Origin: Engraulis encrasicolus
Lineage: Eukaryota; Chordata; Actinopteri; Clupeiformes; Engraulidae
Length of the DNA stretch: 64,000 nucleotides
Direction: 5' to 3'
Assembly (NCBI RefSeq): GCF_034702125.1
Contig: NC_085876.1
Span: 434,001-498,000, forward strand
Positions 1 to 11,697 of the stretch are shown here, in pieces (the first letter of the stretch is position 1; every line of letters begins with the position of its first letter). The notes beneath the pieces were generated by a model. The model did no database searches. It was given only the letters and a program-made list of their open reading frames with translations, and was not told the origin of the DNA. The position numbers and the translations under genes are program-made.

Positions 1-2480
1 GAATAGGCCTAGAGTATGAAACATCTAAAAGATACATGTCTGTATACATGTAAAATGTTTTTTTTTGTTTGTTTGTTTTATATCATTGATCATTTTCCCA
101 GACGGATTGACAACAGATGGCTCAAAGAATTCAGTGTGCTAAACTGGAGGGCAAAAAGAGCAGATTATCTCTCTTTCTGGATATTTTACTCATCACTTGA
201 AATTAAATCTAAATCTAAATCTAATCTAAGATGTCAAACATAGAGGAGGAGTCCTCAACGATCCTGGAAAATACAACAAATTGACAAAATGTAACCCAAA
301 TACTCCAATCAATGAAACGGTGGGCTCAGTGTCATTGGCCTAACAGCAGAAGGCACTAAGGGTGCGTTTGTAAACGGCCGCTCCGAGCACATAACATATT
401 GGTCATGTCATGTATGAGTGTGTTATTCAGACTGTTAGATAGTAGACATTTGAAACACACATTTGGTGCAGAGTTATAAAAAAATGCTTACATTTACAAA
501 CTGATTTTTCTCAGCATTTTTAGACATGGTGCTACAAAGGGGATTAATGTACTGTAACCAGGCAGCTGCCATTATTCCTTAACTATCCTGTCAAAATAAC
601 ACACGGCATGAACAGGACGCATCTCTGATTAACAGTGTGTGCTTCAAACTGTTAAGACATTTGAAACACACATACATGTGGTGTAAATTTGTGAATGGTT
701 GCTAACCTTTAGAAATTCTGTCAATGTTCAGAACTTAGCATTTGCAGATATGGTCCACTACGACCAGAGCTACCATCCAGCAATAAGGATATCTTGGCCA
801 TCTTCTCAGCTGCAATAATAACACACAACATTAGAATGCATCTCATATTGACAGCATGAAATACAGAGCAAGTTAGAACTTTGACTTTTTAAAAATACAT
901 GGATAGGTTTTGTGTGACTTTATAAACTTGAACTCACCTCTTGCAACAGTGTTTATTTCTCTGAGGTACACCACACCAGAGGAATCACTCCGTGTAATCA
1001 GCCAGCTTCCATGTAGGATCCTTCAGCAATATTCTGTCATCTGCAAAGCAAGACAGCACAAAACATGAACATGATTATGTATCAATATGCCTAATTATTA
1101 CACAAAAATAAAGTTTGAAAAATGATAACACCACCATGACACAATAGGCTGTAGACCTACAATATGAAACATCTATAAGATGCATTTCTTAAATTGTTTT
1201 CATTGATCATTTTGCCACACGGATTGACACCAGATGGCTCAAAGAATTCAGTGTGCTAAGCTAGAGGGCACAAAGAACAGATTATATATATCTCTGGATA
1301 TTTTACTCATCACTTGAAATGAAATCTGATGCATAGCCCACTTGTTAAGACCTCTAACATCACAGGCCTACTAGTAGATCCAAAAAGGATGGGCAAATCA
1401 ATCTAAATATTTATTGCAGTAACATACAAACTAAGTATCTTTGATCAAGCCAAAAATTAAGCACCCTACACATCTGGGTGTTTCTGGGCTCATTATTTCA
1501 GGAGAAATCTGTCAAATAGGTAATGCCTATTTATTGAAAAGAACACGATCTGATGGCTGACAGTGGTTTCTCCCTGAACAGAGAGAACAGTCCAGAGTTG
1601 GCAGTAACAGAATGGGACAAAACAGCACACTGTGCACAATAACAAGTTCAGAATCAGTTTACTTACTCACTTCCTTTACACAACGAACAGGGAAAGGCAC
1701 ATGTGTTAAAACATACTTTAGAGCAAGTGTATAGTCAAAATGAGTTCGTTTCTAACAATAAAAATCAGGCATAAGTTGTGGCTACTTCAAGCTTCTGAGT
1801 CAGCGAAAAGATAAGCTGATGTTGCTAACGAAGTTCTAGATAGCTCTTCTCTATGGTATTTGTGTTTTACTTTGACTCAAGTACATTAACTGTATATCTT
1901 CAGAGCATAATTATACTCAAAGGGAGTTCGTTTTTAACACACAAAAAAAGACTTTAGCTAGCTAATGTTGCTAGCGGACAAGAGATTCATTATTCAGTTT
2001 GGCTAGCTCTAATGTTGCTAGCGGACATTTAGCTAGCTCTTAACTTTGGCGCCAGCAGGCTTACAACACTAACTTGGCATGTTGTAACTTCAGAACAAAA
2101 TTATATTCAAAATGTGTTCGTTTCTAACAAGAAACCAATATTAAGTTATGAATACATCGGGCTATTTCAAACATCCCTCAACAAAGGCAACATGATTTAA
2201 CCGTTAGACTATAGCTAATTGTTGCTAGCGAACCACCTCATCATGCAGCGCTAGCTCTTTCAGGTGAAGAGGCCGGCGCAAACAATCTCTGGCCGGCGGG
2301 GAAGCACTCCCTTCGGCCCTCCTCCAGAAACCACTGATAGCTATGTTGCTAGCGGACATTTAGCTAGGTCTTGACTCTGACATGGGTGTTTTGGCACCAC
2401 TGGACAAGTTTATAGCTCTTTCGGAGCAAATATATATTGTAAATTTCGTAGAGTTTGTTTCTAACAAAACACAAACTTTC
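1..2480. repeat. Degenerate tandem duplications upstream of the first visible trak1 exon
   Basis: No exon was recognised here. A block at about 18-203 recurs at about 1163-1320 with the same order of words (GATCATTTT, CGGATTGACA, CAGATGGCTCAAAGAATTC, GGATATTTTACTCATCACTT), a duplication with a period near 1.1 kb. A second pair lies at 430-530 and 644-755 (GACATTTGAAACACACAT). Between 1730 and 2480 the word GTTCGTTTCTAACA recurs in at least four degenerate units, and TTGCTAGCGGACATTTAGCTAG recurs (2012 and 2345). Inference: an old decayed repeat block within the upstream trak1 intron. Confidence 0.6.
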
Positions 2481-5161
2481 CAACAAAGTTGTGAAAACAA
2501 CCTAGGGCTAAGTTAGCATACCGGTAGTTATAATAGTGGCCTGTTAGCGGAGGTATGGTCTGAAGACAAATTCATTGCAAATTACCATCCTGAACAAGAA
2601 ACTGTTTCGTTATTCACTGTATATATGGCATTGTCTTGACATTATTAACGAAACATTGAAACGAACTTACCTCACAAAGTGTTTGAATTTCACCAATATC
2701 TCAAACGGCTTTCCTGCAGCACAAAGATGGCGGCTTTGTCAGAAAATTGAGAAGCAGAGTTACGTTGTGGTTGGTCAATTTTTTCCCGGGGATTGTACTA
2801 CTGTAAATTAATTTACAGTACATCAGTACTGTACATAAGTATCCGTTTATTACCCACAATACTTTGCTCTGCCCAGTAGTGTACTGTATACTCATATACA
2901 GTAGATTGTTGCAGGGTTTAAAGTAAGTTACTGCCAGAATTGCGAAAAATCGTTACAGTGTATGCGTAAATAATACACATAACGTCAGATGATCCATGAT
3001 CAGTGCAAGGTTGCAATCTCAGCTAAATTGATACTGTGCCATTTGTGGAAATAAACTCATATTTCGCCTCCCCTTGAGTTAAATGATCGAGGTTTACCTT
3101 CCTCCTGTACTTTCAATCGTTTTCAGCGTATGGCTACCTCCATGCTCCATGCTAGTGATAAACATTGAATCCTATGACACCAGCTGGCAGCTAGAGAAAG
3201 GTAAAACTCAATCATTTAACTCACGGAGAGGTGTATGAGCTTATTTCCAAAAATAGCACAGTAGTATAGTAGTAGTAGCCTTTATATGTCCCAGTATGGG
3301 CAATTGTTTTGCAGTGGGTGGTACATGTCTCACACCCGCACACACAAAACATTTAACAGATAAAGAACTTTAAAAGAAAAACATGGAAAAGGTGGAGGTG
3401 TGTGTGGAACGCTATAGCACTTTTTAGTATACACATGACAGACATAAACACATTAAGTACATAAAACAATAATTGAGGCTACTCATGTGAGGTTACATTG
3501 TGGAATACTATGACATTGATAACATCAGTAGGCCTACTGCCCTACAAAGGCAAAATGCAACATTTTTAAAACGTGCTTAACATACCAAATCAGTTTAACG
3601 TATTTAACTGCATTACGTGACAATACAGGATTCATACATATTCAAGAGAGCGAAAATAGTCTCGGACCGCTCATGAACGTAACTGGACAGATCTAGTCCC
3701 AGAATGTTCTGAAGTTGAACTAGTAAGCCAAGCACTAGGTACTCTACCTTTAATGTATTCTTGATATTCATACCATTTGCTATTGACCAAGCTATCCACC
3801 TTGAACTCGTAAACAAATCACTTCATACTTGCTTGCTTTCTATGGTGTGATAAGTAACTGGTAATTTGTTGTCTAGTGATGCCTGCTAATACTATTTTTC
3901 TAGCACTAGCACCCTCCTAGAAGAGTATTGCTGGTTGACATCTCGACCCATTCAAAAACTGGAGCGTCCACCAACATTGTTATTGAACAACGTTGGTAAT
4001 GTTTCTTAGCATGCCATCTACTTTGTTTTGCCAACAAATGACTCGTTGTCTGCGGTCACTCTGTGCTACTTAAGACAAATGCAACTAGCATTACCACGGT
4101 GAAAATGAGACCTCGTAGTCAGCTAGTTCCCACGTTTTGTCAGGTTACACAACGGCAAATGCCTTTCAACATTTTCTACATTATCTGTGAGAAAGTGTGT
4201 CAAACAACAAACACGATGATGGAGGAGATTTGGTTCCCGGAGCCCTTATAGTGGATAGGCCGCCAGGAAGCCAGGAAGAACTTGAAGGCAGCTGTCATCC
4301 TCAATGTATCTCGACAACATGCATCCACTCCTTTTAAAACTTCATTGCCAACAAGCTAATTTTACAAATACATTTTCCTAAAGATAAAACTCTAAGCCTT
4401 TGACTTGAAATGTTGACAGTGCTGCAGTCCCAATCACAACCCTTTTCGGTCATATTTCGAATAGAAGCAGCTTTCCTCCTTGATCTATTCATGTCATGTA
4501 GGAGGTGTTACTCTTCAGACCAAATCAGTCGATTCCACCAGATTGGCACTAGTCCCGCCCGTTTGCGTCAGTGGTTCCACCCACTGACTTTGATGGGTGA
4601 GATTGGCAGATTCATTTAATTAATGATGTGAAGAAACACACGTAACATGAACTATTTAAAAAAGAAAAATTAAATAATTAATTGAATTGCGAAAGAAATA
4701 TTTAACATTACATTATTTAAATTGCCATTTAATTCATAAATTATGTATTTAATGCCCCTTTTAAGTACTTAATTCTACTCTCTATAATTAATTAATGACA
4801 CATTTAATTAGTTATTTGTTGGTGTCTTTATTTGATTAAGCGTGGCTCATTTCGCGTTCCATACTTTTCAGCAGGCAGCAAATGTTACTTTAGATTTTGT
4901 GTGAGACTAGCTAATGGTATAAGTTGGTGTATGGCATTTGTTGCCTTGCCACCTCGGCAACAAATTCAAGTCAAAGTAGCCGCATGAATTTCTAGCCATC
5001 AGAAAGAATGAACCTCATGGGACCTGTTAATATGAATTTATGGTCTCTATGTTTCAACCATGTTTTAGTGTACAAGGAAGCCGTACATTGTTGGAAAGCT
5101 TTATTGTCCCCTGTCAAATGATATGTGTAACAGGACCGGAGCAGACATCCGTGTATGCATG
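2481..5161. other. Intronic stretch without a recognisable gene
   Basis: No exon with a protein match was seen. A word AAGATGGCGGC at 2724-2734 matches the YY1-type promoter motif, but nothing around it shows a transcription unit. An AT-rich palindromic stretch CTGTAAATTAATTTACAG lies near 2801-2818. The stretch 4610-4830 is dominated by TTAATTAA-like words and is probably decayed repeat. A MITE at 3030-3263 is listed separately. Confidence 0.5.
3030..3263. mobile_element. MITE, family 1, diverged copy
   Basis: The ends are inverted: GATACTGTGCCATTTGTGGAAATAA on the left and its approximate complement (TTATTTCCAAAAATAGCACAGTAG) on the right. The inner arms GAGTTAAATGATCGAGGTTTACC and GGTAAAACTCAATCATTTAACTC are also inverted. 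A better-preserved relative with TTAA flanks lies at 56283-56598 and shares the words CTCCTGTACTTTCAATC and CCAGCTGGCAGCTA. Confidence 0.6.
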
Positions 5162-5169
5162 CATGGCGC

Positions 5170-6108
<939 letters not shown>

Positions 6109-6251
6109 CATGGCGCTCTGAGCTCTTCGGGGTGGTGGGAGATTCTGGACAGCATCTTGCCCAGGGAGTGAATCGGTTTAGAACCACAATTGGCTCTTAT
6201 CACACCCTAAATCATAGTGCTCTTCATTGTCTTATATGGCCTCTGTTGTGC

Positions 6252-6286
6252 GTGTGTGTGTGCGCGCGCGTGTGCGTGTGTGTGTG

Positions 6287-6350
<64 letters not shown>
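6252..6350 (+). repeat. (GT)n/(TC)n microsatellite next to an exon acceptor
   Basis: A TG/CG-rich run at 6252-6288 is followed by an uninterrupted TC run to 6350. The TC run ends 7 or 14 bases before the trak1 exon, so it probably supplies the polypyrimidine tract of that acceptor. Confidence 0.9.
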
Positions 6351-6354
<4 letters not shown>

Positions 6355-6357
6355 CAG

Positions 6358-6432
6358 CATGCAGTGGAAAATGAGGAGTTGTCTCAGCACCTGAGTGCAG
6401 CCAAAGATGCCCAGAGGCAGCTCACCTCCGAG
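6358..6432 (+). CDS. trak1: trak1 exon: coiled-coil segment (first exon visible in window)
   Basis: This exon encodes VENEELSQHLSAAKDAQRQL then TSE, the end of the N-terminal coiled-coil (HAP1_N-type) region of trafficking kinesin-binding protein 1. The protein is an adaptor on mitochondria that joins kinesin-1 and dynein-dynactin to Miro. The donor is GAG|GTAAGT after 6432, phase 0. The acceptor is ambiguous: AACAG ending at 6357 or GCAG ending at 6364. The reading frame is the same either way, so the start may be 6358 or 6365. The exon follows a TC microsatellite directly. Exons for the start of the protein lie outside the window. The trak1 rather than trak2 assignment rests on the whole set of downstream exons. 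Confidence 0.85.
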
Positions 6433-7175
6433 GTAAGTCATCACTGTCATGATACTGTAAAACAGAACACAGATAGTGTTGGGCCACTATCTGGGTTAAC
6501 ATGCTGCGTTATGGCGAGACTCTTATCGGGTGATAAAGAAAATACCACCGTTAATCTATACTCAAAGTTTGGTTGGGAGTTGGGTATGCAAACTATGACT
6601 TCCATGCGTCACCACTGCACCCGATTCCGAGTGGCTTCCGAGAGACGCTTGCAGACTTTCCTCCAGTCCGCTTTAGCATTAAACATTAACATTGAACAAT
6701 CTCCACCATGGTAGGTGTTTTCGATTGCATTTTGATAGGGATGCATGACTCCCACACTGCGATATTGACTAGAGCCTGGCAAAATTTCAAACACATCACA
6801 TCACACATTGCATCGAACACAGTGTTGTTCCTAAAGTTTGAAGACTGTCAAACCCGGATCTACTCTCCCTAAATGTTTGTGTGGCAATTGGTTGAGTAAC
6901 AGCACTTATACCACGGAGTGAAAAGGTCCATGTTGGGTAACGTGTATAATGGTTGCAGCGTGTGGTAAAAAGTTTGGCAAACAGCAAGAGGAGTTACAAC
7001 TTGAAATTAATTCTGACATTCTGAGAAGGACAATCATGTCCACAAGTTAGATATTTAGTGGATAGTAAACTCTCATGTCCCACTATCTTCAGATTCTCGC
7101 AGGGCAAAAAAAGAAAGCAGATCTTCTTAAAGGAGCAGCCACCCTTTTTTAAAAACAGTCAACGGCTGATTGATT

Positions 7176-7180
<5 letters not shown>
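6433..7180. other. Intronic stretch, nothing recognised
   Basis: Start of the 11.7-kb intron. No coding match, no clear terminal repeats and no polyadenylation context were seen. Confidence 0.5.
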
Positions 7181-7249
<69 letters not shown>

Positions 7250-7275
7250 GCTCTCTCTCTCTCTCTCTCTCTCTC
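7181..7275. repeat. (TC)n microsatellite
   Basis: Near-perfect TC run with one interruption (TTTCGC) at about 7246-7251. The Ser-Leu and Arg-Glu frames over it are not genes. Confidence 0.95.
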
Positions 7276-7349
7276 GTGCACTTAGTAAATGGTAAATAAC
7301 ATATTCGACACACACTAAAAAATATTGTGGTGATACAGACCGTCAATCA

Positions 7350-7646
7350 GTCTGGCAAAAGCCATGAGGAATCCGTCTCTGTGGACGATGGGAGATGGTC
7401 TGATCTTACTCTATCATTTAAATTAATTGAAGTTCCAAACTCATATTAAAACCCATATTGTACTTTATTAGCATGCCTGTTGCGTTATAGCGTCGCAAAA
7501 GCATACAATTAACAAAACGAAAGTGTGAATATAGTTACCTTAACCAATCAGAAACGGATCTCGCGGGTGAGTTCTACGTCACCACTCTCAACTGTTTGCT
7601 GATTGGCGAAACACTGAGAGAACCGAGCTCGAGGCTTTTGCCAGAC
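7350..7646. mobile_element. Possible MITE with 14-bp inverted ends
   Basis: GTCTGGCAAAAGCC at 7350-7363 is exactly inverted as GGCTTTTGCCAGAC at 7633-7646. The inner arms match poorly and no target duplication is obvious, so this call is tentative. Confidence 0.4.
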
Positions 7647-8886
7647 GATGTGCGGAGCCAAAATCTTTGGGTGGAGTACAGAGGATGGCGTCGCGAGGCT
7701 ATATCAAAGTAGCTTTCTCATGCAATGAGAAATGCATTTTGCAAACAGGAGATTGACCCGGGCCTAATGCACCACCTGGTTTAAGACACACTCTCCCACT
7801 TTAAGTCATCATTTCGGTAGCGAGCATATTCTGAATGAGCCATTTTAATCAAGATTCATCTAGATTAATTTCATGATTTCAGATAGATTAATTTAGATTC
7901 AAAATAATAATCTATGTCCACCACCACTATAATATTGTTTTTTATTACATGGCTCGATGTCGTTCTGTAGAATGCAGCGTTCACTTGAATTTGGCTCCCC
8001 AACGTTCGCACATCTGTTATTTCGGAATAACAGCATGTTGATCTATAACAGCACGCTGTCAATGGCCATGGACAAAATGTGGGATGGGGACATCAGCTGA
8101 TTTTGACACTTGGAAAACTGCTGGACTGCACAAAATTTGCAGTCCCTAGGTGGTAACTGTTCTCATAATTATAATGAAATAGGAAGAAGACATATTTGTA
8201 CATTAAAGTTGTAGGAATCATGTGCATGAACTACCAAAAATGCTATACAATCATACTGTCAGTATTTCAAACGAACATTCTAAGGGCATCTAACTTAGCT
8301 GTACGCTTGTGACAACTTGCTCAATAGATCAAAGGCCCTTTTGTGTTTTGTGAGTACGGAGGAATGACTTTGGGGTAGACACTCTGTAGGGTACAAATAA
8401 GTATCTTGTAGAAGGCAAAGGGTACACTAGTTGTTTTAACAAAGTTTAAGTCTCTGAAGAAAGTGACGAAATGGTGAATGATTGAAACATTTTAACAATT
8501 TGTAACACTCTTGCTGGCAACAAGCAGCCGAATCCCACCCAATCTGTCAATAAGCGCCTGGTATCACTCAAAAAAGGATTTGTTGGATTAATTTAAGAGA
8601 ATAATATAAAGTACTTCCACATTATTGAGTCACTCATTTTACCATTAAGTTAATTCCTTCATTCAGCATGATTACCTTTCATTTATTTAACTTAACTTAG
8701 GGTTTGTCTGTACACACATCATCACCACTTAGCACTCAAAATCCAGCTTGGTAAATGCAATATTCAGAATCAGCACCCTCAAAAAAAGATTGTTCAACAA
8801 CTTGCAGACAGGACATGTCTTTTCTGAAAAGTAAGACGTGCGTTTGTGTGTGGGTGTTTCCACTCCACTTAACTCTGTGCTAATGT
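7647..8886. other. Intronic stretch, nothing recognised
   Basis: AT-rich sequence with no coding match. The short frame at 7871-8062 (minus) resembles no known family. Confidence 0.45.
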
Positions 8887-9297
8887 ACAGTGCTCTGCAA
8901 TAATGAGTACACCCCTGTTGAAAAGTAACATTTTGAACAATATTTCAGTAAGCACAAAAGTTATCTGGAAAAAAGAGTAAGTTTAATACTACATCTGTAA
9001 TGTTAGGTTAATAGTAAGGTTACTTTAAGTTTAATAATATAATGTAAATTGCATATTTTTCCATTCTGTGAAATTATGCTGGTGCCAAGCATCTGTGGTG
9101 GTAAAAAGTGATTTGTACAAGAAAAGTGCCCAATGCTTACAGTCAAGGCAATGGGACTGACATGGTTTGGGACTGTATTAGCGCCATCAACAGTAGGAGG
9201 CTGAATTTCACCAAAAGAAACATGCTTGTAAACATGCACTATGACTATTGAAGTGGATCATGATCATCTCTATGGGAGTTTAACATAGGGGGTGTAC
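8887..9297. mobile_element. Tc1/mariner remnant
   Basis: The left end TACAGTGCTCTGCAATAATG is followed by AGTACACCCC, a Tc1-like terminus. At the right, GGGGGTGTACTATA near 9289 is the decayed inverted partner. Sequence between them has no intact frame. Beyond it (9300-9690) nothing was recognised. Confidence 0.5.
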
Positions 9298-10362
9298 TAT
9301 ACTTAAGATAAAAAATATTCCAATCCTACTTGGCATTTGCACTTTGGCCCGCAATACGCTTGCTGCAGGATACGCGTGCGCGGTCACGTTTCATGTAGGA
9401 ACGTGTTAACATGTGTATTTCAAGTCAATTTTGCGAGTGTTATATACTGCATCCATACACGTGCCTTCCATGCGATATCAAATCACTGGGGGGGTCGGTC
9501 TTAAGAAAGACTGCAGAGTTCCACACGAGTGTTTCCAGTGGAAACAGCGATGGTGGCAACTTTTCAAGAGCTTCTTATTGAGCTTGTCTGAAATTACAAG
9601 CATTTGTGCGATCATACTTACCCATTGCACTTTGATAAAGGAGCGTGCAAATACAGGAGCAGTAGCATTATCGTCTCCTCGTCCTGGCAGTCCTTCTTTA
9701 GGGGCCAAGCAGCGAAGCTGCCTGGCACCTTATAGTGTTTCTACTGTTTCTTATTATTATTTACCGTTCTTCTCCTTAGGGATGTCTATGGCCGAAAATG
9801 CTGAAAATCGGCACACGCGTTCAGGACCGTCTCAGCATTACCCACAGCAATTTACAGGTTCCCAGCCCAAACCCTCTTGCGCCACCAGCAGGCCAAAGTT
9901 GCAAGTACATTTCTGCTTGTAACTTTTCAACCGCTGGGTCAATTTTCAAAAACTTGGTACCCCTAGAGAATCCTTGTACCAAGGCAAATCCAACGCAGCC
10001 TATGATGTCATTTTCCACCTGAATAGTTTTCCCTCCATTTTAAATTTTGTGAAAAACACTAAAAATGTATCTACTCCTTCAATTTCTCACCATTTTTTCT
10101 GGAAATCGGTATATAGCATCTCTGGACTGAGCCTCACAAAATGTTTGCATTCAATGTTTTATATCTTTTATCGTTTGGCCGTGACAGCCAATCAAAAACG
10201 GCCTAAAAGTCGCCAAACAGGAAGTGAAGTCATATCTTGGCAACCCATGGTCACAATCGTCTGCAAATTGTCGCAGACATTCTTGTCCATCCCATGACCC
10301 ACCAAAAACAATTTGAGGTTGCTAGCCCAAACTCTTTAGCGCCACCAGCTGGTCAAAGTTTT

Positions 10363-10377
10363 AACTACATTTCTGCC
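10363..10377. repeat. L1 target-site duplication, left copy
   Basis: AACTACATTTCTGCC, identical to 15570-15584. The first base of the right copy may belong to the poly(A) tail. Confidence 0.88.
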
Positions 10378-10520
10378 GGGGGGCGCTAGTGAGCACCAGA
10401 TGGAGTAGACACGTTTTTCTGAGCTCCTCTCCATATTGTAATGTAATTCGACATTTAATTTAAATTTATTTCAGATTACCAGACTTTTTGTTGATTTGAT
10501 CGACCATTAAGAGCAGTAAG

Positions 10521-11384
10521 ATGGGAAAAACGAAGCCAGAACGTGGAAAACAGGAAAAAGATGAGACTGCAAGTGCAAGCCGTGCTTCACCACAGCTAAC
10601 CGTGCTAACATCAACGACAACCGATGCCGAGGACCCCGCGGGTTCCGGAGATAACGACACTGATCCCCGCAGCATTCTTTTGGCAATAAAGCACATGAAC
10701 AAGACGATGACTGACAGGTTCGATGCATTAGAGGCAACCTTGGCATCCACCCAAGCATCTTTGGTGAGTCTTGATGACAGAGTAACCTCGGTCGAGGAGG
10801 CTAATTCCAGCCAAGACACACGGCTCACTAAAGTTGAGCAAATTTGCATGGAACTGCAGAAGGAAAACCGCGCATTGCGTGCCAAAGTAATCGACCTAGA
10901 AGCTCGCTCTAGACGTCAAAATATCAAAATTGTGGGCCTACCTGAGAAAATCGAGGGATCAAGTGCTGTGGATTTCTTGGAGAAGTTTATCCCTGAACTG
11001 TTAGGTGCCGGTAATTTCCCAAAGCCTGTGGTGGTGGATCGAGCGCATCGCCTGGGAGGTATATCAGAGGATGACGACGAGGCACGGCCGCGCGTAATGA
11101 TAGCCAAGCTCCATTACTTCCGAACCAAGGAGAAGATACTACAGCTATCCCAACAGCAGTTTCCTCTGTCACACAACGATAGAGCAATTCATATTTTCCC
11201 TGATTACCCTGCTGAGGTGAACAAACAACGGCAGGCATTTGAAGGAGTTCGTGACAAGCTGAAGGAGGCTGGTGCCAAGGCCGTCTTTCGCTACCCTGCC
11301 AAGCTCAAGGTTACCGTGGGAAAATCGGTGCGTTTTTTCTCCACTCCGGAAGAAGCCGAGCAGTTTGCAATGACATTGGCTTGA
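10521..11384 (+). CDS. L1 ORF1 protein (RNA-binding chaperone)
   Basis: An open frame of 287 residues, a normal length for a vertebrate L1 ORF1p. The first ~55 residues are charged and low in complexity. A coiled coil follows at about residues 60-135 (heptad-like LDDRVTSVEEA, LTKVEQICMELQKENRALR). The RRM-like core begins at RRQNIKIVGLPE and includes VVDRAHRLGG. A C-terminal domain contains PRVMIAKLHYFRTKEKIL. The family trimerises and binds its own RNA in the LINE ribonucleoprotein. The ATG at 10521 follows a short leader and is the natural start. The frame has no internal break, so the insertion is not very old. Confidence 0.88.
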   Translation: MGKTKPERGKQEKDETASASRASPQLTVLTSTTTDAEDPAGSGDNDTDPRSILLAIKHMNKTMTDRFDALEATLASTQASLVSLDDRVTSVEEANSSQDTRLTKVEQICMELQKENRALRAKVIDLEARSRRQNIKIVGLPEKIEGSSAVDFLEKFIPELLGAGNFPKPVVVDRAHRLGGISEDDDEARPRVMIAKLHYFRTKEKILQLSQQQFPLSHNDRAIHIFPDYPAEVNKQRQAFEGVRDKLKEAGAKAVFRYPAKLKVTVGKSVRFFSTPEEAEQFAMTLA

Positions 11385-11697
11385 GTGTGTACTGCGTTTT
11401 AAATTGATCTCCTGGTATGTAACATCTTACAATTCTACAGGTCGGGACATTTTATTTTTGTCTCCTAATGGACGCTATTATTGCTTTTTGGAGAGAGGGC
11501 TTAGGGCTCTTTACTTTCGTTTTGCTTTGATATGGTCCGGCAGCCTCGATGCTTATTTCAAGGGAAAGTGCTTTCACTTTGTTTGGGAAAGTGGAACGGG
11601 GGTAGGGGGGGTTTGCGTGTGTGTTTTTTATGTAGTTCCTTTTTATGTTATGTTCAATGTTTAAGGGCGTCATTTGTACATTTCACTGTGCTTAGAT

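Noticed and set aside
2724..2734. YY1-type motif as evidence of a promoter
   Set aside because: Single motif with no downstream exon, donor or CpG island that I could see.
6364..6714. 116-codon reading of the first trak1 exon into the intron
   Set aside because: The GAG|GTAAGT donor at 6432/6433 ends the exon, and the next exon continues the family sequence.
10987..11238. Minus-strand frames across L1 ORF1 and ORF2
   Set aside because: Antisense shadows; the plus strand has all LINE motifs.
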